The notes under the pieces: generated by a model
Seen by the model: the letters and a program-made list of their open reading frames with translations, nothing else
The model's database searches: none
What the model was told of the DNA's origin: nothing
Assembly: GCA_036924085.1 (NCBI GenBank)
Contig: JAVGWX010000007.1
Coordinates: forward strand, 33,903,953-33,967,952
Reading direction: 5' to 3'
DNA length: 64,000 nucleotides
Origin: Ariolimax columbianus
Lineage: Eukaryota > Mollusca > Gastropoda > Stylommatophora > Arionidae
Made by a program: the position numbers and the translations under genes
Shown: positions 56,451-64,000 of the stretch, one piece after another
Layout: every line of letters begins with the position of its first letter
How positions within the stretch are numbered: position 1 is the first letter of the stretch

Positions 56451-56523
56451 AGTTTGCCGCTTCAGATCTGTAAACAAAAGTAAAAAGGTAAACAGCGCTT
56501 GGTCTAACTAGGCATGCCCTGTT

Positions 56524-56531
56524 CTTATATA
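56524..56531 (-). promoter_or_regulatory. TATA box of the galectin gene
   Basis: On the minus strand this reads TATATAAG. It lies about 75 bp upstream of the galectin ATG, so a start near 56497-56502 would give a 5' leader of about 50 nt with no upstream ATG in it. Between them, a pyrimidine-rich run ending in TTTACAG just before 56457 could also act as a 3' splice site for a short 5'-UTR exon. The position is right for a core promoter, but no expression data are available. Confidence 0.55.
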
Positions 56532-56884
56532 GCACCGGTCGTGAAATTGATAACGTGTCGGTCAAAGAGAGTGTCAAGTATCATGAAAAATAAGCCCATG
56601 AGTGGGTGAAAGCCCTTGAGTGGGCGGCTGAAATACCGTACTTGGTCTGCTTGACATCCATGTCAGAACACAAAGGGATAAAGGGCGTATGCTGCATTTT
56701 ACGGTGAATGTACATGGTTCATTACCAGAATCTGACACGATCCAGTCTACCAACCGATAAATGGATGTTTGATTTCCTGTTATGTAAAGAAAGACAGCGA
56801 CTAAGGTAATAACTCAAAGTCAAAACAAATCGGCTGCCTAGAACAATAACGTTTCTAACACTTGATCTCTGATAGCAGTCTTTG
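56532..56884. other. galectin upstream region
   Basis: Unique-looking sequence upstream of the TATA box. A direct near-repeat CCCATGAGTGGGTGAAAG / CCCTTGAGTGGGCGGCTG occurs at 56594-56630. I cannot assign binding sites with confidence. Confidence 0.4.
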
Positions 56885-57334
56885 CTACGTTAGTTAGTTA
56901 GTATGTTGGTTAGTTACTTGGACGGTTGGTTAGTTGGTAATTAGCTGCTTAGTTGATTGGTTAACTGGTTAGTTGTTTCGTTAGTTGTTTAGTTAGTTGG
57001 TTAGTTAGTTAGTTTGTTAGTTAGTCATTTAGTTAGTTAGTTAGTTAGTTAGCTGGTTTGTTGGTTGGCTAGTTAGTTAGTTAGTTAGTTCGCTAGTTAG
57101 TTAGTGAGTTAGTTAGTTAGTCAGTTAGCTAGTTAGTTAGTTAGTCAGTTAGATAGTTAGTTAGTTATTCAGTTAGTTAGTTAGTTGGTTGGTTTGTTGG
57201 TTAGTCAGTTAGTTAGTTATGTAGTTAGTTAGTTATTTAGTTAGTTAGTTAGTCAGTCAGTCACTCAGTCAGTTAGTTAGTTACCTAGTTAGTTTGTTGG
57301 TTAGTCAGTTAGTTTGTTGGTTGGTTAGTCAGTC

Positions 57335-57385
<51 letters not shown>

Positions 57386-57450
57386 CAGTCGGTTGGTTGG
57401 TTGGTTAGTTTGTTGGTTGTTGGTTGGTTGGCTGCTTGGTTGGTTAGTGT
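56885..57450. repeat. degenerate GTTA (TTAG) tetranucleotide array
   Basis: About 560 bp of GTTA/GTTG repeats with C and G variants. It lies about 360 bp upstream of the galectin TATA box. It is not the molluscan telomere repeat TTAGGG. Confidence 0.93.
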
Positions 57451-57601
57451 GTTTATTATATTTCCACCCAATTGTGTCGTTGAACGTCTCTTCCATTTTA
57501 TATCTTTTTTACAATCTTTCATTTAGCTAGAAATAAATGCCCGTTTGCGTGGACTTCTATTTCTCATGTTTTTTACTAACTTCCTCATAACCTATTGAAA
57601 T

Positions 57602-57943
57602 CTTCTTCTTCTTCGTACGCAGTCAGACAGTAACCATTATTTTTTCGAAAAAAGTGGCGGTCATCCTGAGGCTGTCGCCACTGCCATAGAGCTTGTCTTG
57701 CAGTTCCACTGGTGATGGCCACATCTGCTCTCTCTGATCCTCGTATGTCGGGCAGTTCTGCAGCAGATGTCCAGCGGTCATTTTACCAGTACTGCACGGG
57801 CATTCGTCGGTACACCCTATCTTCAGTTTGTTGAATAGGTGGTACCTCAGTCTGTTGTGGCCAGTGCGAAGTCTGAAGACAACGACCTGCTCTCTTCGGT
57901 TCAACTGGTAATAGGCATCGTTTTTGGTGTAACCAGTATGTTC
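57602..57943 (-). mobile_element. LINE-A copy 5 with 14-bp target duplications
   Basis: It is flanked by TAACCTATTGAAAT at 57588-57601 and 57944-57957. It contains only the C-terminal end from E-H-T-G-Y-T-K to E-K-I-M-V-T-V with the Cys/His motif, and a short TTC-type tail at its left. It is nearly identical to the other LINE-A copies. Confidence 0.93.
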
Positions 57944-58026
57944 TAACCTATTGAAATGAAATGTTGTACACATCTTATAATAATGTGATCAGTTAACCTA
58001 TTAAATTTTGAATGAACTCTCTAAAG

Positions 58027-58272
58027 CAGAGGTGGCCAAACTACGGCCCGCGGGCACGTTCTGGCCCGATGCCCAGTTTTTACCGGCCCGCCAACCAGTT
58101 TTGGGCCGGCATCTTTTTGTTGATGGAAAATTACTGTATACTCCGCTGAAAAAAAAATTAAAAATAGCACACACAGGTACCAGAAACAAAACGAAAAGGC
58201 CCCAAATGAACGATTACCATCTCCTCAACCTCCCAGAACACCCCCAATTCTTTCTTTTCTCTCTCTTTCTCA

Positions 58273-58331
<59 letters not shown>

Positions 58332-58855
58332 ACCAATTGAGCTCTACTATATAGTGTCGAGAAAACGGAAATGATAACGTAAAATCTCTGATCGTGCACG
58401 TGGACAGGCGAAGACAGTGTCGGTACCTACTTTGATATGAAGAAACTGAAAGCAGTGACAGATCTTTTCTGCGATCGGAAGTCTCTGAGATAAAATGGAG
58501 TTGCTTTGTCTTTAGCATCAGAAAGGAAAAGTGATCGTCGGGGTGGAAGATATGTACATTTATATAGGACGGAGCTGAGGTGCACAGTTGGCCTGGTAAA
58601 GTGGGTGAAGTATAAAACAGCCAGTAACACTTCTGTGCTTGTAGTTGTTGTGCGCGTTTTCATGTATACGAGTTTACATTTCTAAAATGTTTTCCAAGTA
58701 TAAAGTAGTTTGCAGTTGCTTTCTGTACGTAGTTCATTATATATATAAAACCAAATCCCAAAACGTTATTTTTTAAGAATGTTATAAGTCTGACCCTCTG
58801 GTGTTATCCTTTACCATAATCTCGCCCTCGACCAACCTTAACTTGGCCACCACTG
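58027..58855. mobile_element. non-autonomous hAT element (Buster-type) with 8-bp target duplications
   Basis: 829 bp between perfect CTCTAAAG duplications (58019-58026 and 58856-58863). The ends are imperfect inverted repeats: left CAGAGGTGGCCAA, right (reverse complement) CAGTGGTGGCCAA. The target fits the nnnTAnnn rule known for Buster hAT elements. Inside are GGCCCGCGGGC-type sequence and a (TC)n run (about 58268-58328), with no transposase, so it must have been mobilised in trans. Confidence 0.93.
58268..58328. repeat. (CT)n microsatellite within the hAT element
   Basis: About 60 bp of CT dinucleotide. Confidence 0.95.
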
Positions 58856-59029
58856 CTCTAAAGGAACTAATACACAAAACGTCAATACACCAATTGACCA
58901 ACAACAAAAAACACCAAAATAAATAACAATTACACTCATGTAAAACTCAAAACAATAAAAATTGTTTTAGTATAAATAAAACAAAAACGTATTTTAAAAA
59001 TATTCACTTGTCTATATTGTCTACAAGCA

Positions 59030-59800
59030 GGTGACAGTTGTTTTCTCAAAGGGCAGTGCAAAGCTAGAACGGATTATCCTGTCAGTAAAACAATACAGCG
59101 AAGACCAAAATCTACACCTGAACATAAGTAAAACCAAGATAATGAGCACAGACAAGGGAAAGACCAAACATAAAGTAATTCTAGAACAATAGGAGATTGA
59201 GAAAGTCACAAGTTTTGAGTACCTCGGCTCAATTATAAGCAACAATGGAGATTGCATGAAGGGAGTCAGATAGAGAATGGCTAGAACTCTAGTAAAATGA
59301 CGAACACAACAATTAGGTAATCTTGCCGATAGCAACGTACAGGTATGAAACATGGACTACCATTCAAGCACATAATCTTCTGAACCAAAATGCTGCAGGA
59401 AAGTTCTCAAAATACTATGTATAGCAAAACTGAAAAATGCAAATATCAAAAAAGAGCTGGAAATCGAAGAAAATTGGCTAACAAACAATATCTTGTACGG
59501 AAAACTTAAACAAATGTGGCCACATCAAACACCATAATGGTCTAGAGAGAACGATAATGGAGGGTATGGTACCTGGAAAGTGGAGCAGAGACAGACGGAG
59601 GAGAAGATGGACACAAAACATCACGGAGGTCTTGAATGTGACAACGACAGAGGCTGGAGTTCTGGCCAGAGATCGAGAGTCTTACTGATCGGCTGTTGTG
59701 AGAGTGATGTTCTGTGGGAGTTCTGGCCAGAGATCGAGAGTCTTATAGATCGGCTGCTGTGAGACCGATGTTCTGCAAAGAACATGCTACATGATGATGT
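59030..59800 (+). pseudogene. LINE-C 3' half, decayed
   Basis: Plus frames: K-T-K-I-M-S-T, F-E-Y-L-G-S-I-I, N-N-G-D-C-M-K and R-R-R-W-T-Q-N-I, matching LINE-C at 4380-5042. Near the end a block of about 80 bp is tandemly duplicated (GAGTTCTGGCCAGAGATCGA at about 59656 and 59718). It ends CATGCTACATGATGATG. Confidence 0.78.
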
Positions 59801-60095
59801 ATCTTCATTTCACAACGATGTCGTCTTCGAGTTTTTATCCGCATTTATTTTCTAGAGCATTATTAATTACATCGTTGAATTGTTTCCATTCTGTGTGTCT
59901 CTTAATTCGGATGTTTCCCAAATTCCTGCTGATCTCGTTTCATGCGTCAGCTCTTATTTCTTAGAGAAATTATTCCTTTGGTTTGATTAAAGGTTTGCCT
60001 TTCTGGATTCTACTGGTGAAGGCACGGGCTTTTCCACCCTAGACCGTAGTCCTTTGGGCGACATCGAGATGTATTGGCCAGGGTATGGGTTCGTG
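59801..60095. other. no recognisable feature
   Basis: Possibly the inverted end of another LINE (C-terminal-like spacing), but no motif is clear. Confidence 0.3.
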
Positions 60096-60099
60096 TGCG

Positions 60100-60255
60100 T
60101 ATCTGTTTGTAATGTGGACTTATTGACCAATATATAGATGTGTGTCTGTGTGTTTGTAATGTGGACTTATTGACCAATATATAGATGTGTGTCTGTGTGT
60201 TTGTAATGTGGACTTATTGACCAATACATAGATGTGTGTCTGTGTGTTTGTAATG
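60100..60255. repeat. 47-bp minisatellite
   Basis: Three and a half nearly identical units of 47 bp (GTGGACTTATTGACCAATAT then ATAGATGTGTGTCTGTGTGT). Confidence 0.93.
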
Positions 60256-60445
60256 TGTAAACTATGACAATTTTGTAGTATAGCAGTTTTGCCAATCCTT
60301 TCTGCATGTGGAGAAGTAGTCATATCGATAAAAATTGCTGACATGCTCAGTCAAACTGGACACAAAGTGATTTCGAACCCGGCATGTAGACATTGTAAAG
60401 CAAGCAGAATTAGTAGCGTGACGTGGATTGTATTTTGGTCCAGGG

Positions 60446-60668
60446 GATGGAGTGGGCTAGTGGTTAAGTGAAACTGGGTTCGTCCTCAATCACAGCACCG
60501 GCCGTTACCCAGGGGAAGCAAACCCTTAGAAAATGCAGGAGGAGGCAGACCCTTACATAAAATGGATGCCAAAGTCGGATGCACTGGGCCGACAGTCGCA
60601 AAAATAAAAACTGTGCAAAGCACACGGCCTTGTGGGATAAAGGAAATAATAAGAACACAGCAAAACAA
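60446..60668 (+). mobile_element. tRNA-derived SINE, copy 4, head damaged
   Basis: GGGCTAGTGGTTAAG, then a deletion that removes part of the tRNA-like head before GGGTTCGTCC, then CACAGCACCGGCCGTTACCC, the central CAAAGTCGGATGCACTGGGC block and an A-rich tail. Confidence 0.85.
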
Positions 60669-60880
60669 AAATATATAAATATGTGTGCCTTGCGTGCTAT
60701 CTGGTTGTCTGTTATGTAAATATGTTATAATCACTGGCCGGTGATATGTGTCAAGGTCGATATTTGATACATCTCTCGAGGTCATGAAATGTTTTCCCGA
60801 TCCATTTCTGTCATTGTCTTATTTGTTCATGGTCAAATCAAGTTCCGGTTTCTCTTATAAAGGACACCGTTGTTTGTAAG
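60669..60880. other. no recognisable feature
   Basis: Unclassified sequence. Confidence 0.3.
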
Positions 60881-60884
60881 ACTG

Positions 60885-61795
60885 TCTTATCTCACTACAG
60901 CTTTTTGTCTCATATCTGTCTCGCGAGGCCAGTATTGTTCTCTCTTCATGCTTGAGCATGCAGCTTTGTAGGATGTGTTCCATGGTCATCCCACATGGAC
61001 ACATGTCATCTGTCCTAAACCTCATTTTGTTGTAAAGCTGACCATTAAGTCTGTTATGCCCAGTTCTCAGTCTGAAGATGGCGACTGGAATCCAAGTACG
61101 AGTAGTAGTTAGCTAACTAGCTCGTAGCTATCTTTATTTCGGAAGTGGAGGTGTTGATCAGCCCATTTTGTTGAAGTTGAAGTTGGATTTAATGAATGCC
61201 TTAGTCTCATTATACGTCATGCTCATGTATGTTTGTGGGGAAGCTCCTCCACGCTTTTCTAGTTTGTCTGCAGCTCCATTGCCTTCAATATTGCAGTGGG
61301 ATGGGATCCACTGTATGACCAACCTTGTGTGCTCTGCTGAGAGAACATACATTGCTCGAGATCTTCATCTTTTGTTTAAAGCGCTGCTAATACTGACGAG
61401 GCATCAGTCAGGAATACTTTATTTTCTTGGTGAATATCTTTATTTTGTATTGCAATCTTGGCAGTGCCTCTGCTTCTGCTTAGAAGTTATTGGAGTATGT
61501 TTCCGTTGTTAACACTATCGTTTTTTTTCTGCCCCTTTCCTTAGTCTGTAATAGACCCCTCTACCTCATCGGGTGTAGCTTTGCTAGCTGAGCCATCTGC
61601 ATATACGTGCGTTCATGTTTCTGGCGGGCAAACTTACCTAAGATATTCTTCCGTGATACTTTTCCATTCTAAATCTGAGTTCCCTTCTCCTCTAATTCCC
61701 TCTATGGTTTCTAACAATCTGTGATGCTTGCACATTTTCATCTTATCTGAAATAAGTCGTGTTAGAATATGCTTTTCCTGAATGCAAGCTCTTGT
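60885..61795 (-). pseudogene. RNase H LINE, LINE-A relative, decayed
   Basis: Minus reading: L-V-I-Q-W-I-P-S-H-C-N-I-E-G-N-G-A-A-D-K-L and S-P-Q-T-Y-M-S-M-T-Y-N-E-T-K (61350-61160). These parallel [13 protein letters not shown] and M-T-Y-E-E-S-K of LINE-A. The Cys-type tail and upstream thumb are visible only as scraps. An older, related lineage. Confidence 0.7.
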
Positions 61796-62135
61796 TTCGC
61801 CATGTGCCCAATTACTATTACACTCTTTAGTACTATAATTAAGGAGTTAAAGGTACGTGGCCAGGGACGTACGTCTTCTTTCTACCGCCTGTTAAAGCAC
61901 AATCTTGATAATAAGGGACTGCCACCATGTTTGTGACGTCACGAAATTGGTAGGATGTAAACATTGGTACCAGTTGGAGTTCTATGGTGACTGATACGTT
62001 GTTTGTTAGTGACAACGACCACATCAACAAGTATTTTTCAGCTATCGAAAAACATAAATAACGAAAAACAGAAAAGAAAATCGATTAATATACTTTATAT
62101 TTGATCTATCGTGGTAAAATATGAAGTCTAATAGT
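61796..62135. other. unclassified
   Basis: A 63-codon minus frame (61839-62030) has no motif. GTTAAAGGTACGTGGCC at 61845 could be a transposon end with a TTAA target, but no partner end was found. Confidence 0.35.
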
Positions 62136-62139
62136 TTAA

Positions 62140-62925
62140 TTTAAATGTACAGTCATCCCCATGGGCAGATCAATATGGAACAACACTACTTACAGAATGG
62201 GAGAGAACAATATTAGAATGATAGATAAGGAAAGGAACCTAGGGGCTATCATAGAGCATACAGGTAAAGTGAGTGAGCAAGTCCAGGTAGCAGTGAATAA
62301 GGCAAATGCAATGTTAGTTATGATAAAAAGAAATATTAAACATAGAAAAAGGATATGATTGTCAAACTGTATATAAAGTTTAATAAAGCATTATTGGTTA
62401 AACCTTGATTGTACTGTAGTACTGTGTACAGGTGTGGAGTCCTTATCATATAGGAGATATAAACATGCTGGAAAGGATACAAAGAAGAGCGACAAAACTG
62501 ATAGTGGGATTCCAGAATTACGGTTATGAGGAAAGAGAATAATCGGCCTACCAGTGTGAGTGTCTAGAAAAGAGAATAATTCGAGGTGACTTAATCCATG
62601 TTTATAACTATAAGATAATCAACAGAAAGGATAAATTAGACTATACAACGTTTTTCAAAGTTTAAGTGGCTACAAGAACTAAAGGGCACAGCTTCAAATT
62701 ATTTAAAGACAGATACAGATTAGATATTAGGAAATTTATTTTTATTCAGAGAGTGGTGAATTAATTGAATGCATTGCTACAGGATATGGTGGAGGCAGAG
62801 TCAGTTAATACATTAAAAAATAGATTGGATGATCTCAGTCATTATCGGTGGAGTGTAATAAACCGGTTGTATACAGACTACGTAGAGCCTTCTAAACCAG
62901 TATAATGAGAGTTAAGTTAAAAATT
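62140..62925 (+). pseudogene. CR1-like LINE 3' half
   Basis: Plus frame: [29 protein letters not shown], then broken frames through the K-L-D and V-V-x segments to the tail TTCTAAACCAGTATAATG. It aligns with 15915-16650 and carries several stops and small indels. Confidence 0.88.
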
Positions 62926-62994
62926 GACTGAAAAAAGCTAATATTATTATTATTAGGCTTATCATAATTATTAACAAATATCTACTCGACAGAT

Positions 62995-64000
62995 TCAGAA
63001 TTTCTGTATTTTCCTTGCAGTTCCCCGGTCAGTTTTTGGGTGTTTCCTTTTGGTCATAGTTTCTTTGTTCTTCACGTAGTTGTTTAGTAGTAATAGTATG
63101 ATCGCCATTGTTGATATCAAAGTATTAGAAAAATCAATAATACTTGTACCACACACAAAACAATGGGGATATACCAATATCTATACATCCATCTTCTTGA
63201 TCTAGCTTGATGTTAACAAGCTTTTTCAACACCTCCTTCTGGTTTTTAACTTGAAGATAGTTCCTTTCATATTCAGAAGATACCAGCTTTTCAAATATGC
63301 TATAACAAATACTAGAAACAAGCAAGCTATATTTAGAAGTGTACATCAGACCACCTCTATTCAATATTTGTATTAGTTTTAAATCTTGTGCATTCTCTAA
63401 CTCCATATATTTGCCTTGTGTAACTTTCTGAATACATCCTTCCCATGACAGTCTTTTACACATTCTGTATGAAATGTATCCTCCAAAATACATCAAAGCT
63501 GGAATGACACATTCATCAATCTTCCCTAAATCCCCATCAACATCTATGATTGCAGAAAATGGCTCAATAGCTGCATTAGAGTTTTCTACTGTATCATCTA
63601 AATTATCAAACCATTCCGTAAAGTTGATGTAGCCATTTGTAATTGTTTAGGTTCTCTGAACACGAAGCTTTCTTTCAGATTCATGTAACTGTTGCTGTGA
63701 GATATGGTAGTTGCCTCCTGACATGTGTCTATATTCACAAAATTTGTCTTCTAAATTATCTGTCTAGAACTTTCCTGTAAACATATATTTGCATTTTTTA
63801 TTCAGAAAGAAGGTATGTGTGACAACTTCTACCATTGCCTTGCTGGAATGTCGAAGGGAAAAACAGTTTATTTTGTTAATTTATTTATGTGCAGTTCGCT
63901 CCTCCTTCTCCCAAACATCAAGCCATGTGTACATATTTATAAGAAATTCTATTCTACTGTCTTCAACTGATGTGAACTGTTGCTTGTCTTTGTTCTTTTC
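62995..64000 (-). pseudogene. P-element-like transposase pseudogene
   Basis: Minus-strand reading from the right edge: E-F-L-I-N-M-Y-T-W-L-D-V-W, L-R-H-S-S-K-A-M, F-T-G-K-F, an in-frame stop, L-E-D-K-F-C-E-Y-R-H-M-S-G-G-N-Y-H-I-S, then after a shift the open frame 63496-63134 with F-G-G-Y-I-S-Y-R, L-I-Q-I-L-N-R-G-G-L and Y-T-S-K. The order L-E-x-x-F, R, G-x-N and later L-x-x-x-x-R-G-G-L-x-Y matches the C-terminal half of P-element/THAP9-type transposases. At least two stops and a shift. It continues past the window edge. Confidence 0.65.

Noticed and set aside
52403..57450. CRISPR-like regular repeats
   Set aside because: Units are contiguous without unique spacers, the host is eukaryotic and no cas-like gene exists.
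56885..57450. Telomere-type repeat
   Set aside because: The unit is GTTA/GTTG with scattered changes, not TTAGGG or TTAGG, and it lies between unique gene sequence and transposons.
61158..61352. Host RNase H gene
   Set aside because: The motifs match LINE-A RNase H (P-S-H-C-N-I) with stops on both sides.

Overview
The window is eukaryotic and most probably from a mollusc, perhaps a gastropod. It has spliced genes with long introns, roughly 60% A+T, abundant non-LTR retrotransposons (LINEs), a tRNA-derived SINE, DNA transposons and many minisatellites. The host gene fits this: I could chain eleven minus-strand coding exons, all with compatible splice phases, into one galectin with four carbohydrate-recognition domains (CRDs). 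That architecture is known from oyster and snail haemocyte galectins.

The galectin gene runs from an ATG at 56450 (TATA box about 75 bp upstream) down to a TAA at 9871-9873. It spans about 46.6 kb and codes for about 557 residues. CRD1 is 49412-49500 plus 42150-42474. CRD2 is 38400-38488, 34967-35165 and 32546-32665. CRD3 is 27667-27755, 26086-26290 and about 20513-20632. CRD4 is 14036-14335 plus 9871-9984. CRD2 and CRD3 keep a three-exon layout (89 bp, about 200 bp, 120 bp). CRD1 has the second and third exons fused and CRD4 the first and second. The sugar-binding residues are complete in CRD4, nearly complete in CRD2 and CRD3, and clearly eroded in CRD1. The one weak joint is the donor after CRD3.

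Almost everything else is mobile-element debris in the introns and flanks. LINE-A (RNase H-bearing, I/Nimb-like) has five near-identical copies, at 1-919, 1913-3228, 27951-28356, 42923-45924 and 57602-57943. Four have recognisable target-site duplications, so the family was active recently. A CR1-like LINE has about ten copies, including a nearly intact ORF at 14938-16575. LINE-B (RNase H) leaves coding pieces and 3'-UTR-only insertions. At least six other LINE types (C to L here) are decayed and often nested. The window also holds a tRNA-derived SINE (four copies), an 829-bp hAT/Buster-type non-autonomous element with perfect 8-bp duplications, a solo LTR with a 4-bp duplication plus a decayed relative, a mariner-like fragment, and a P-element-like transposase pseudogene at the right edge.

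The most unusual pattern is that several tandem arrays grew inside or from transposon sequence. A 26-bp array of about 60 units (52403-53990) and a 48-bp array of eight units (51597-51980) each sit in the reverse-transcriptase gene just before the conserved Y-L-G motif. A short array repeats a mariner motif. Arrays at 32218-32490 and 39560-40045 are built on a LINE 3' tail. I found no CRISPR array, no bacterial operon and no standalone tRNA or rRNA gene. Apart from the galectin, I see no intact host gene.
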